64,000 bases of DNA from Epiperipatus broadwayi (GCA_028023455.1 JAQFVV010012400.1:12653748-12717747); one strand, 5' to 3'. Counted from the stretch's first letter, positions 50,359-62,379 are shown. Notes: generated by a model from the letters alone, not told the origin. A program made the numbers and translations.

Positions 50359-51765
50359 TGTAACGTTTATACATTGCAAAAATATTGGCATTTGGTAAAA
50401 GCTAAAAAAAAAAAAAGTAAATTAAGTAAATTTAGATTATTTTTTTTGACTATAATTTTTTTTTTTTTAAAAAAAATAAAATGTACAATGAAAGTTAAAT
50501 TTTTCTTTCATATTTTTTTTTTTTACATAATTAGAAATAAAAGTAGAATTAGAGAGAACAAAAAAATTCCAAAAGCAAGTAAAAAGATAAGCTAAAAGAA
50601 AAATATTTTAGCTAATTAAACATGGCCAAAAAACTTGGATAAAAAAAATGAGAACTTAGTAATTGAAAAATGATAAAGACTGTATAAGATTATAAACACA
50701 AAATGCCATGATATTAGCATGCGCAGAAGTCCAAAAACTGGACCTCTAGTATAAAAAGGAGGGATTCGGTTGCAGGAACGTCTTTGGTTTGCCTGATATT
50801 CTTTTGGTTGGTTTTGGATTAAAGAATCCAGACCACTCTACGATGAAAAAGTTCTTCATACAAGAGTAGACTGGAGCTTTAGCTGACATCATTACCGATG
50901 GACACCAGAGAAGCTTACGTGACTAGCCTATGGAATCAGCACCAAGATCAATTTATAATCAATGGCTGTGAGCTCATGTTAACCCCGAAAAACTATGCAT
51001 AGTTATCTACAACCATCGTGAATTCACTAAAACTTACCGGTAAGTTATGCTTCATTATCCTGATTGTGACAAATTTAAGCATTCACAAACAATTCTTAAA
51101 AATATACGTATAAAAGGATCCCGATAGTGACTTTAATATAATTGATTAAGAGACTCTTATTTAACCAAGAACTTTTTAATTGTTTAACTGTTATTTATTT
51201 TATTAATATTTCACATCTGAATTATATGTGTTCTCTCTGATTTACTTATTAGGAATTCTCATTTTAACTTAAACAGATTTTTTGTCTGTTATAATAAAAA
51301 AATATTTCTAATATCAATTTTCATTTGTGCATTATTAATAATAGTTATTATTTTTTATTATTAAATTTATTATTAGTTTAATAAGATTTAAAAATGTAAT
51401 TTACCTTTGCCAATATGTTTGAATAAGCCCAGGAATAATAATCTTGAAAGATAATTCTAGTTTACAGTAGAATTACCGATTCTTAAAATCTAAGACCGAT
51501 AAATTTAAAAAATATCTTTTCTTCTTAATTTGCGAGATGGTTTGTGATGGTTCAGTGGGTTCTTGTAGAACTCTGGTGCCTTTCAAATAAATTAAAAACT
51601 GATTTTCGTCAATAGCATAATTCTCAACAATTAATAGGCCAAGTTTGATCAGGAAATATAGTTATGTTTTTAGAAATACAACTTTCTTCTTTTGGACATA
51701 GCTTGATCAACTTGCGCGCAATTTATATTAGTGTATAGAGGCCTAAAAATATGGAAAACGTTATA
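50359..51765 (+). mobile_element. LTR-like unit G (1.4 kb) with promoter
   Basis: Begins TGTAACGTTTATA and ends AAAACGTTATA, inverted termini with one change, and ATAT flanks both ends (50355-50358, 51766-51769). Contains TATAAAAAG at 50750 and a GT splice donor at 51040. Low-complexity A/T runs fill the first 350 nt. No coding frame. No second copy in the window, so the solo-LTR call rests on termini, flanks and promoter. It lies between element C and the leader of E2. Confidence 0.6.
50750..51045 (+). promoter_or_regulatory. TATA box and 5' exon with splice donor in G
   Basis: TATAAAAAGGAGGG at 50750 would set transcription near 50780. A consensus donor (ACCG then GTAAGT) follows at 51040. 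The region between is less AT-rich than its surroundings, as expected of an exon or leader. Confidence 0.5.
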
Positions 51766-51935
51766 ATATATATATATATAAATGCTGGTAATAATTACCA
51801 TAGTTTACTATCATTCACTATTAAATTACATTATCTATATTTGTGCAGATTTGGTACTGGAGCAATTTTTTAAAATTATTGAATCTGTATCAGGGTACTC
51901 ATGGTTAAACTATATCATGCCACATTGGATAGCCA
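51766..51935 (-). other. Leader fragment of the E2 element
   Basis: Minus-strand sequence directly after the E2 LTR: TGGCTATCCAATGTGGCATG, resembling the post-LTR sequence of H at 63951 (TGGCTGCCCAGCATGTTGC). It stops at unit G, which seems to have inserted into it. Confidence 0.5.
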
Positions 51936-54150
51936 ATTATAACACTCATTGCACCATTTAAGCCCTATCCTCCTTACCAGGGCACTACCAGGCAATTTGA
52001 ACCTAGAAAAATTCATAACATAAGCAAACATATATAAGTAAGCTTCAATTTTTATTGACCATTAGCCCTAGTCACAAGGTCATGGAGAAGCTGAGTTTTA
52101 AGATGTAAAGTTTTAATCATTGATTTCAAATAAAATTAATAAAAATAAAAATAAAACAAGTCACTGTCAGAACTAATGAGACAAAACATTATGCATATAC
52201 AATATCAAAACACAAAATTTGAGTATATAATTCTTTGCTTAACACTTATTATTATTAGACAGATTTAATTCATATTATTCATTTATCTTATATGCACAGA
52301 TGGATGAATACAACTTCTAATATATTTTAGTATTATTTTTGTATTTTGCTAAGCATAATAGACTGCATAGAACCATGCATTTAAAAGATTCACCCTTTAG
52401 CTCCAGACTAAAAGTTTGCATCTAACCCAATGCCAATTTCCTGATATACCAATGTGACCAATGCAAAATAATGTTAGCATAAGAAAAATTATGATTTCAG
52501 AAATGTACATCTGTAATATGAGATTATTAGAAAATAAATATACTCATTTATGATTTTCACCAATTACAGGAATGTCCATCTGGCTTGTGAAAGATCACAG
52601 GTATATACTTGAAAAGAGGAAGTGCCCAATATTGGAGAGAGAGTGGTTCTTGCCAACCTATAATCCCATCCAGAGCATAAGATCAATATCATAGGAATAT
52701 TTCTACTACCATTAGCAATGCAATGGCTACCATTTTTGGCCCATGCATTCTATTGGATGTGATACTCTATATGCGAATGTAATGCATGGGAATGAGAATT
52801 GTATGGACTTCTCCAATCTACATTGAGATATAACACCCGTATATCCATCCATCAACACTGATTCAATTATGAAACAATTAGCCTAAAATTAACCTTACTT
52901 GAACAAACATGATCTCATGGGTCTATGCAGTTATTTTTTTCTTTCTTTAAATTCATTAATTTAATTGAATGAGAATGGAAATGATAATGGTAAATGTTAG
53001 ATATTCTACAGCATGATGAAAGATCATGGGATACACCAAATTGCATCTCTATATTGATTTATTTTCAAGTCATACTTATCCTAAATGGCATATTAATCAA
53101 ATTAATACGCCAATCTCTGGTCATACAGCAAAACAGATTATACAAAAAATATTTATTAACATAAAAAATGGATAATTTAGATTTCAATTATCAAATAATA
53201 GATTTTTTCAGAAGATAAATTTCATGTTTAGTTATTGCTAAATTGAAAGTTCATATCTTTCTTAAGTTAGTAGGTTTAAAGTTGAAGTCTCATTTAAAAG
53301 TTCATACTTTCCTTTTTATTTAGATGAATGCTCCTGGCTGCTTTAGGTTTATTGAATACCATCTTTATAGTCATTGATATGCTACACATCCCTGTTCAAT
53401 GCTGATCATTAAATTTTATTTTTCATTGGAGATGAATTCGTTATTTGTTATCCTTCAGGAACTGCCACTCTGAAGGCCACTTCATTTGATGCAACTAAGA
53501 GAGTGAAGTCAAATGCATGCCCCTCACTTCATGGAGTTCCACAATACAGGTACAAAGATATTTTAGTCAATACTCAAGAAAAAAGTCCCTCACCAGATAG
53601 AATTCTACCTTTTTATATCACTTTGTATTTCTTATCATGGAAATTTAAGATCAATCTCTCATGGCTTAATACAATTATCATTAGTGCCGATGATTTTTCT
53701 CTCTGGTCTGTGTGCATATGCATATTTATTGGTTAGCTTCCTTTAGAGTGGAAAACACCAATGTTTTCTTAATCACTAGTAATATTTAATCTCTTATCTT
53801 GCACACAATTAGTTGAATTAATCTATCCTAAGGACTTGTTTCCCATTATATTTCAATAGAAATTCATTTACATTTTACTATAGTTAAAAAATAACTTTAA
53901 AAGAAAATAAATTAAAAGCGTTTATTATTTTCTACTTTCCCTAATATAGAAACTTTTGTTTTGGGATTTAAAAAAATTTTCTTTACACTTTCTTTTAACT
54001 AAGTTTATATCTTTAAATAATTATTTAATACATTTACCATCTGTGCATTTTATATATTTATTACTTTAAATTTTTCTCTTTCATTTATCAATTTAAATAA
54101 ATTTTATTTATTGATCTTTACTTGTTTCCATTTGAGAGTATGTAATGCCA
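51936..54150 (-). mobile_element. LTR E2 (minus strand), inverted relative of E1
   Basis: Reverse complement of E1 over most of its 2.2 kb. On the minus strand it starts TGGCATTACATACTCTC and ends near GTTATAAT at 51936, followed at once by TGGCTATCCA, a primer-binding-like motif, so a relic of an internal region lies to the left (51766-51935). A poly(A) hexamer (plus-strand TTTATT, 52051-52056) matches that of E1. It lacks the hairpin MITE. The open frames inside, such as 53503-53736, have no domain. Confidence 0.75.
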
Positions 54151-54153
54151 TAT

Positions 54154-56791
54154 TGAAGCAGTCAGATATGATTTCGATCCTAGCTTCATGACATCTAGCC
54201 ATAAGCCCACTTCAAACCCTAGTACTAACCTTAAATTTCCGATGCAATGGGGCTTTATACGTTCAATCCACGCTAATTTCCATAAAGAAGAACTTATTTC
54301 ATAAATGGGTATTCAAATAACTAGTTTCAGATTTAAATTGATCAATTCTATTAATAAATTCATGATAGAATTATTCATGAATTTATATATTATAACTGCG
54401 TGGATTGTGCGTATATATTTGTAAATATTTAAATATATATAATTGTTTAAAAGTTTCATTGCGTCGGGAATGTTTGATTTTATTTTTAAATAATTTGTTA
54501 AAGTTTTATTGATTAAAAGCTACATTCTTTCGATAAGCTTTCAGATTTTCCCTTTCCAAAAACAACAGTTAAAGTTTTATTAATTAGAAAAAAAAGATAA
54601 GGATTTCCTAATTAAAATCATTTTCTGATTTTAAGAATTCATTTTCTAATTAGAAAATGAATTCAAGTTAATGAGTTTGAAAGCCTTATCGAAGGAATGT
54701 ATCTAAAAACAACCAGTAAATCTAAAAACATTGATAATGAAAGAAGCGCTAGCCTGAAGGCATCAGAGGACAGATATATATAGCTCTGAAAAGTTTGGAG
54801 AAAAAAAAGCCATCTTTGTTGTAGAGAAGTGCAGTGAACTCTATGCATTTAAAAATCATAAGTTTAAATAGTGTTTCGATCATGGTGAAGGGCTAAAACA
54901 TCAGGAATCTGGCTGTGGTTCCTGAAGTCCCCTGAAATCTTCAATGAAGCTGCTAAATTCTTTCCAGACAAATCATGCTGCCAAAATCAAATAAAATGCT
55001 GTTCAAGTAATCGACCGAATGCATGCCTACATTTTTTACCAACCTGGACATGTAAAATAAGAACCAGCCCCGGAAGAAATGGGTAATATGTTTCCAAATG
55101 AACCTTAAACTTTCTGGCCAGTTTCGAACTTTACTTTACACTCCCTTTTAGAGCTCTTTTATTCTTTAATGTAACAATCTTTATAAAACCTTTTATTCAT
55201 GCTACTGTAAATTTATATCGTAGTTCTCTCAACCTCTAGTCTTTAAACTTTCTCTTTTCTTACTTGGCGGTTCATTTATTATATTATATATATATTTGTG
55301 TGCTTTATTAATGTCGTTTATTTTTAATTATATGCCAATAATCTTTCGACTCGATGAGCTCCTTTGTTCTATTTGCCTCACGCAAATAATATAATATTAA
55401 TTCTAATAGTAGTTCTCGCCCATTAGAACTAAATTTATAAGTTCTATCAATCATCGAGTCGAAAGAAATTATTACATGTTTACTATTTTTATAATTGGCT
55501 AATAATAAATTATTAGCTCCATTTCCAATCTATGCCCCAGCTATTTTCTCATGTTTACCAATATGTATTTATTCATATATATAATCTTAAAATGTTTTCT
55601 GCAAAAGGGTCGATAAAGGAATCAACTAAATATACTCTAATTCAAATTTCAGTTAATTGCTATTTAGATTCAGGAAGGGCACGATGATTGGGGCATAATT
55701 AATATGATTTGCAAATACTTTAAAATAGTTTTCGTTAAAAGCTCATTTGACTTTAATTAATTGATCAAGTCATCATGTAGAGCATTCTATATGGGTTTTA
55801 GTATTCAAACGATGACTATCAAGTCATCATCTTCGAACGTTGCTGACATAGGGCAATCTTCCGCTCCATTAGGCTGGTCGGTGATAATATTTCTGTTATT
55901 TTAAATTATCGAGGAAGAAAGCACTTCCTCTCCTGTTCATATTAGTCAAAGGGCATAAGACTTGTCAGATGCAAGCCGCCATAGGACTTCGATTATCGAC
56001 TAGCCATCGTCTTTCAATTTCACTTTATAGCTCATAATTCGTCAGCACCGTTACCTCTCTGTTCCAGTAAAGCCCGCTCTGATGCTCGTAATTCATGATG
56101 AAGTGATTTAAATTAAAGTCCAACAAATTCTCCGTTATATCTCAAAATAAGTTTTCTAATAAAGATTAAAGTTATGCCCTAAAATACGTATCTTGCTCTT
56201 CATGAATGGATTTGCGAATGTGAAAATAAATATCACATTCTTTCGTATAAAATTAGAGTAATAATTTCCTTTACTAATGAATACCTTTATCTGCCTTTTA
56301 TTTCTTGTTGGGGGCATAGACATAAACTTTCAAATATTGCATAATACTCATTGGCATATAATAAGGACCGCCACTCTGATTATAATTATAAACTTTGTTT
56401 AAGGACTAGAATTAATATAATCATTATTAAAATTCAAACAACAACTATTATTATTAAATATTTTCTAAACACACTTGGTTTCTTAGTTTCTTAATTATCT
56501 TATTCAATAATTATTTTAATGTTAATGCTCACTGTCTGTGTTGGCAACCCAAACATATACATATGATTCGATTTAAAAAAGTATCTTAAGTTAATTCATT
56601 ATCCGATATTAGTGTCAGTTCAGGGGTCTCTAATCCTCACCAACCATTGAGCTAGTTTCTTGGTGCATAGCACTGTGCCATCGATTTAGATTTCTACTAA
56701 TCTGAGCTGGTGAGTTGGGTTTGAATTCAGTTTGAACCAGCTGAGTTTGAATCCGACTTGCGTTCAGGTGATGGGTTTTTCGACTGGTACA
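54154..56791 (+). repeat. 5' LTR of element D
   Basis: 2638 bp. Contains a perfect 30-bp palindrome (54635-54664) and a 15-bp stem CTTTCGACTCGATGA (55343-55357) with TCATCGAGTCGAAAG (55451-55465). Small open frames inside are also found in the 3' copy and have no recognised domain. Confidence 0.95.
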
Positions 56792-56803
56792 TGGTTATGT
56801 TTT

Positions 56804-56823
56804 TGGCTGCCCAACCATTGTGG
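56804..56823 (+). other. Candidate primer-binding site of element D
   Basis: TGGCTGCCCAACCATTGTGG, starting 12 nt after the LTR end. The core TGGCTGCCCA is identical to that at 63951 in H. The 12-nt offset is unusual and may be an insertion. Confidence 0.45.
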
Positions 56824-58019
56824 CTTCGATTTAATAAACCCCACACCCTGTAGACAGTAATTATGATCTTAGTTACTCAGTCAATTGAGATCTCGATAAA
56901 TTAAATGTTTCAGTAGAAAGTGATATTTTTGTAGAATGTTATATATATTTGAAGAAAAGTTATGCGATTTATAACGCATAACTGAAATGATTTAATAAAT
57001 TAAAATGTCATTTTGTAATTTTCTTTCTTATAATTAAATGTTTTCAAGATTATTTTTTAAATGTTCGTCAGTAAAAGATTCGTTAGTCAGAATAATTATT
57101 TAAAGAAAAGTAATAAGAGAGAATATATATAAATTAATTATACGTGTACTATATCACTATATATATTATATGTTTGTGTTATACGCGTTCATGACAGTAG
57201 GAAAATTATCGTTAGAAAAGTAGTAAGAGCAGATCAAAGCAAGGGGTAAAATAAATGAAATATTTTGTCTGTGTCAAAATTAATTATATTCATCTCAGTT
57301 GTTATGATTTAAAAATATCCAATATGATATCATGTTAAAAGTTTTAAATTTCAAAGTATTGCTTGCTAGCACATATATTAAATGTTCACTCCATATTCTT
57401 AGTAGCCTCAAAGCAGGTGAAGACCCTCAAACTGGGAATTATATGTCAAGCAGTCCGATGCAGTGTGACAATACACTTTAATGACAATAATTTCTAGAGT
57501 AACCTCAAAGCTGGTGAAGACCTTTTGTGTACACCAAGCAGCCAGATGCAGTTGGCAAAATGCTTAAATGGTTTACACGCTTTTATGCTAGCAAGATTAA
57601 AAATGATATCAACAAATAAAAGTTCTTGTGTAATATTAATTTTGACATTTTTTTTTTGTGTGTGAAAGCCTCATGCTTAGTAAAAATGAAGTAGTGAACT
57701 CCTATATTTAAACTCAGGTCAGGAATGCATCAGTTGTTATTAAATAATAAATACTCATCATCAATAAAATTGTTTTATCAAAAATTAAGTCAGTCATATG
57801 TGGTTTGGGGGTCAATGGGTTATTTCACATGCCCTATTGATCTCATTTTGCTCACTGGCGCCCATATAAATAAATTTGTCAGCAAATTTGATTGTCAGCA
57901 CAGTAGTGGGTCAATTGTCTAAATAATAAAAAAAAAAACAAATGTGTCCAATACAGAGAATTACTTGTAATACCTGCTAATATATATGTATAAATATTTG
58001 TATATCACTAATCATTTGT
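56824..58019 (+). other. Leader of element D before gag
   Basis: Mostly non-coding. A 65-codon frame at 57725-57922 has no recognised domain. It contains the 97-bp repeat noted separately and ends in a pyrimidine-rich 3' splice site near 58037. Confidence 0.5.
57406..57560 (+). repeat. Imperfect 97-bp tandem repeat in the D leader
   Basis: CCTCAAAGCAGGTGAAGACC at 57406 recurs at 57503 with one change, and the following AAGCAG.C.GATGCAGT block recurs too. Untranslated leader region. Confidence 0.65.
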
Positions 58020-58075
58020 ATAGTTTTCTTTTTTCAGACATGGGAGAACAGTTGAACAGAGGGAAAGTGAGTAAT
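58020..58075 (+). promoter_or_regulatory. Putative mini-exon with splice sites in D
   Basis: A strong acceptor (TTTTCTTTTTTCAG, AG at 58036-58037), an ATG at 58040 beginning MGEQLNRGK, and a donor-like GTGAGT after 58066. About 326 nt on, ATGGAAGAACAATTAGATAA (58366) encodes the similar MEEQLDKGL after another AG. Suggests spliced or duplicated starts for Gag. Confidence 0.45.
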
Positions 58076-58227
58076 GTTTGTTTTTCTTATCTTTAATAGT
58101 TTTTAAATAAAATGCATGTCTCATTCAAAGAATTAATAGAAAGAGCTAACCAAGAAAACGTAGGCAAACTAAAACTAAACTAAAAAAGGCAGATTACATA
58201 GATTGGGGAAATAATACACAGCAGCTA

Positions 58228-58434
58228 ATGAAGATAGGGACAATGGGACCAGTAGTCAGAGACCTAATTAAATGTACTGAAGAAAAAAAATTATTATTTA
58301 AGTATACAGAGAGTGCCATAAGTTTGATTCACATTGTTTATTATATTATTTATTCACTTTCAAAGATGGAAGAACAATTAGATAAAGGATTGACTGATGA
58401 TAGTGATGCGCCTTCAACCATCTCCAGTGAATGA
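58228..58434 (+). CDS. Short frame upstream of gag in D
   Basis: 68 codons, in the same frame as the next gag piece (58492). Only the last part (from the internal Met at 58366, MEEQLDKGLTDDSDAPSTIS) looks like protein, acidic and polar; the first part may be intron. A TGA at 58432 separates it from 58492. It could be the true Gag N terminus once spliced or once the stop is a mutation. No domain recognised. Confidence 0.35.
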   Translation: MKIGTMGPVVRDLIKCTEEKKLLFKYTESAISLIHIVYYIIYSLSKMEEQLDKGLTDDSDAPSTISSE

Positions 58435-58491
58435 GAGATCACTTTCAAAAATCATATCAATAGGAAAAAGCACAACCATCAAAGCAGAAAG

Positions 58492-58779
58492 ATGGCTAAA
58501 GACAATCATGACGATCGAGAGACTTTTCATACGATCCTCAGAGAAATGAGAGAAGACAGGAAGCTAATGATGATGATGATGGAAAGGATTTTAAAGCTTG
58601 AGGAAACACGAGGCACCCAAACCAACCCAGAGATTGTAAAGCATCCTCAAGCAATAGACACTTACAAAGCTCCAAGAGGAGATGATGATCAGACCACACC
58701 AAAAGAAGTTGTGGACAGCAAAGAAGATGACAGTGGAGAAGATGAGTCAAATCAAAAATGGTGGAAGAAGCCGATATAA
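58492..58779 (+). CDS. Gag N-terminal frame of D (95 codons)
   Basis: Charged, helix-forming sequence: ETFHTILREMREDRKL, then five consecutive Met residues and ERILKLEETR, followed by an acidic, disordered stretch (DDDQTTPKEVVDSKEDDSGE). It is the kind of coiled-coil segment that can precede the Gag core. It overlaps the main gag frame (58758 on) by 22 nt in a different register: the downstream frame is -1 relative to it. I could not find a canonical slippery heptamer, so translation of both may need a frameshift, reinitiation, or may reflect a recent indel. Confidence 0.5.
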   Translation: MAKDNHDDRETFHTILREMREDRKLMMMMMERILKLEETRGTQTNPEIVKHPQAIDTYKAPRGDDDQTTPKEVVDSKEDDSGEDESNQKWWKKPI

Positions 58780-59465
58780 ATACAGAAAGGGAAAAAGATG
58801 TTCAGACCACTAGTGAAATAAAATCAAAAGTAGAAATGGAACAGACAATAAACCCCAAAATGAGTCTAAGGAACTTGCAGAGACCATCCCTTATATCTTC
58901 TGTAGAAATTCAAATTTTTAGGGGTAACCCAGGAGAAAAGCCCATAGATCATCTAGACAGCATTAAAGAATTTTTCTGTCTGCACTCTGTAGCAGAAAAG
59001 GAAAAGGTTATCATAGCCAGCCACTACTTAAGAGAAGCTGCCAAGGCATGGTGGAAGCTATTAAAAAAACCGCCTACCACAATCCAAGGGTATGAAAATG
59101 CCATTTTGAAAAAATATCGGAGTGAGGAAAGGCAGGAGGGTATTTTGCATAGACTGAACACACAGAAGTATCGAGAAAACTACAGACAGGGATACACAGC
59201 CTACTTCATTCAGCAAGTGACCACATTCAAATCCCTCACAGCCTTCAAATACGAGGACCAACACATCATCCGGATGATCAGACATCATTTACCCCCATGG
59301 ATCCAAAGAATCATGCTTGGGATGTGCCCTATGTCACTAGAAAAGACCATAGACTTTTTGACTGCAATAGACTATGGGAACTTGACACCAACTAGAAAAG
59401 ACCAAGACTACGACCATTATCAAAAGTTAAAACCATATGTGCCACCTGATCCAGGGAAACAATAG
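58758..59465 (+). CDS. Gag core of element D (235 codons)
   Basis: Intact frame resembling the retrotransposon Gag family: EIQIFRGNPGEKPIDHLDSI, then REAAKAWWKLLKKPPTTIQG and AILKKYRS, the A-x-x-W-W...T...F-x-x-x-(Y/F) pattern of Ty3/gypsy Gag. Residues about 50-200 form this helical core; the end is polar and Pro-containing (YVPPDPGKQ). No CCHC zinc knuckle is present, and nothing resembling protease or RT follows. It would package element RNA, while replication would depend on enzymes supplied by another element. The first ATG of this frame is 58758; the frame is open only from about 58746. Confidence 0.75.
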   Translation: MVEEADINTEREKDVQTTSEIKSKVEMEQTINPKMSLRNLQRPSLISSVEIQIFRGNPGEKPIDHLDSIKEFFCLHSVAEKEKVIIASHYLREAAKAWWKLLKKPPTTIQGYENAILKKYRSEERQEGILHRLNTQKYRENYRQGYTAYFIQQVTTFKSLTAFKYEDQHIIRMIRHHLPPWIQRIMLGMCPMSLEKTIDFLTAIDYGNLTPTRKDQDYDHYQKLKPYVPPDPGKQ

Positions 59466-59739
59466 GACAACCATTAAATGACAGATATATATACAGACGA
59501 CCGACTGACATGATCATAGGGAAAATGAGACTTGATTAATGGACCTTATCATAAGCTAGATGTTAAAAAAATGATCACAATGAGACATGTATAATTTTGC
59601 AGTTTGTACAGATGATATTATTCACACTCATGCTGTTCTCCCAGAGTCTACCAATTAGTCGAGTACACTTATGCGAATGTATCACGCATAAGTAAAGAGA
59701 TTTTTTTTCATTGTTTTTTTTTTGTGAAGTGAAAAGAAA
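59466..59739 (+). other. Region between gag and 3' LTR of D
   Basis: 274 bp without coding signal; pol is entirely missing here. The closing purine tract 59729-59739 sits where a polypurine tract is expected. Confidence 0.6.
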
Positions 59740-62379
59740 TGAAGCAGTCAGATCTGAGTTCGATCCTAGCTTCATGACATCTAGCCATAAGCCCACTTCA
59801 AACCCTAGTACTAACCTTAAATTTCCAATGCAATGGGGCTTTATACGTTCAATACATGCTAATTTCCATAAAGAAGAACTTATTTCATAAATGGGTATTA
59901 AAATTAATTAGTTTCAGATTTAAATTGATCAATTCTATTAATAAATTCATGATAGAATTATTCATGAATTTATATATTATAACTGCGTGGATTGTGCGTA
60001 TATATTTGTAAATATTTAAATATATACAATTGTTTAAAAGTTTCATTGCATCAGGAATGTTTGATTTATATTTAAATAATTTGTTAAAGTTTTATTGATT
60101 AAAAGCTACATTGTTTTGATAAGCTTTCAGATTTTCCCTTTCCAAAAACAACAGTTAAAGTTTTATTAATTAGAAAAAAGATAAGGATTTCCTAATTAAA
60201 ATCATTTTCTGATTTTAAGAATTCATTTTCTAATTAGAAAATGAATTCAAGTTAATGAGTTTGAAAGCCTTATCGAAGGAATGTATCTAAAAAACAACCA
60301 GTAAATCTAAAAACATTGATAATGAAAGAAGCGCTAGCCTGAAGGCATCAGAGGACAGTATTTATAGCTCTGAAAAGTTTGAAAGAAAAAGCCATCTTTG
60401 TTGTAGAGAAGTGCAGTGAACTCTATGTGTTTAAAAATCATAAGTTTAAATAGTGTTTCGATCATGGTGAAGGGCTAAAACATCAGGAATCTGGCTGCGG
60501 TTCCTGAAGTCCCCTGAAATCTTCAATGAAGCTGCTAAATTCTTTCCAGACAAATCATGCTGCCAAAATCAAATAAAATGCTGTTCAAGTAATTGACCAA
60601 ATGCATGCCTACATTTTTTACCAACCTGGATGTGTAAAATAAGAACCAGCCCCAGAAGAAATGGGTAATATGTTTCCAAATGAACCTTAAACTTTCTGGC
60701 CAGTTTCAAACTTTACTTTACACTCCCTTTTAGAGCTCTTTTATTCTTTAATGTAACAATCTTTATAAAACCTTTTATTCATGCTACTGTAAATTTATAT
60801 CGTAGTTCTCTCAACCTCTAGTCTTTAAACTTTCTCTTTTCTTACTTGGCGGTTCATTTATTATATTATATATATATATATGTGTGCTTTATTAAGGTCG
60901 TTTATTTTTAATTATATTCCAATAATCTTTCAGCTCGATGAGCTCCTTTGTTCTATTTGCCTCATGCAAATAATATAATATTAGTTCTAATAGTAGTTCT
61001 TGCCCATTAGAACTAAATTTATAAGTTCTATCAATCATCGAGTCGAAAGAAATTATTACATGTTTACTATTTTTATAATTGGCTAATAATAAATTATTAG
61101 CTCCGCTTCCAATCTATGCCCCAGCTATTTTCTCATGTTTACCAATATGTATTTATTCATATATATAATCTTAAAATGTTTTCTGCAAAAGGGTCGATAA
61201 AGGAATCAACTAAATATACTCTAATTCAAATTTCAGTTAATTGCTATTTAGATTCAGGAAGGGCACGATGATTGGGGCATAATTAATATGATTTGCAAAT
61301 ACTTTAAAATAGTTTTCATTTAAAGCTTGTTTGACTTTAATTAATTGATCAAGTCATCATGTAGAGCATTCTATATGGGTTTTAGTATTCAAACGATGAC
61401 TATCAAGTCATCATCTTCAAACGTTGCTGACGTAGGGCAATCTTCCGCTCCATTAGGCTGGTCGGTGATAATATTTCTGTTATTTTAAATTATCGAGGAA
61501 GAAAGCACTTCCTCTCCTGTTCATATTAGTCAAAGGGCATAAGACTTGTCAGATGCAAGCCGCCATAGGACTTCGATTATCGACTAGCCATCGTCTTTCA
61601 ATTTCACTTTATAGCTCATAATTCGTCAGCACCGTTACCTCTCTGTTCCAGTAAAGCCCGCTCTGATGCTCATAATTCGTGATGAAGTGATTTAAATTAA
61701 AGTCCAACAAATTCTCTGTTATATCTCAAAATAAGTTTTCTAATAAAGATTAAAAGTTATGCCCTAAAATACGTATCTTGCTCTTCACGAATGGATTTGC
61801 GAATGTGAAATAAATATCACATTCTTTCGTATAAAATTAGAGTAATAATTTCATTTACTAATGAATACCTTTATCTGCCTTTTATTTCTTGTGGGGGGCA
61901 TAGACATAAACTTTCAAATATTGCGTAATACTCATTGGCATATAATAAGGACCGCCACTCTGATTATAATTATAACCTTTGTTTAAGGACTAGAATTAAT
62001 TAATATAATCATTATTAAAATTCAAACAACAACTATTATTATTAAATATTTTCTAAACACACTTGGTTTCTTAGTTTCTTAATTATCTTATTCAATAATT
62101 ATTTTAATGTTAATGCTCGCTGTCTGTGTTGGCAACCCAAACATATACATATGATTCGATTTAAAAAATATCTTAAGTTAATTCATTATCCGATATTAGT
62201 GTCATTTCAGGGGTCTCTAATCCTCACCAACCATTGAGCTAGTTTCTTGGTGCATAGCACTGTGCCGTCGATTTAGATTTCTACTAATCTGAGCTGGTGA
62301 GTTGGGTTTGAATTCAGTTTGGTTCAGCTGAGTTTGGATCCGACTTGCAGTTTAAGTGGTGGGTTTTTCGACTGGTACA
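59740..62379 (+). repeat. 3' LTR of element D
   Basis: 2640 bp, near-identical to 54154-56791. The 30-bp palindrome is kept (60219-60248). The left arm of the 15-bp stem has two changes (CTTTCAGCTCGATGA), so that hairpin is weakened here. Confidence 0.95.

Larger units (their letters stand above)
54154..62379 (+). mobile_element. Element D: TR-GAG-like LTR retrotransposon (8.2 kb)
   Basis: Two LTRs of 2638 and 2640 bp, starting TGAAGCAGTCAGAT and ending CGACTGGTACA, with ATAT outside each (54150-54153, 62380-62383). They look more than 95% identical by eye, so D is much younger than gypsy element 1. The 2.9-kb interior holds a primer-binding-like motif, splice-like sites and gag but no protease, RT or integrase. 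A purine run (GTGAAAAGAAA, 59729-59739) precedes the 3' LTR. This is the layout of non-autonomous TR-GAG elements, which borrow pol from relatives. Confidence 0.88.

Noticed and set aside
54663-54848. Minus-strand frame in the D LTR
   Set aside because: Found in repeat DNA with no domain and background composition.
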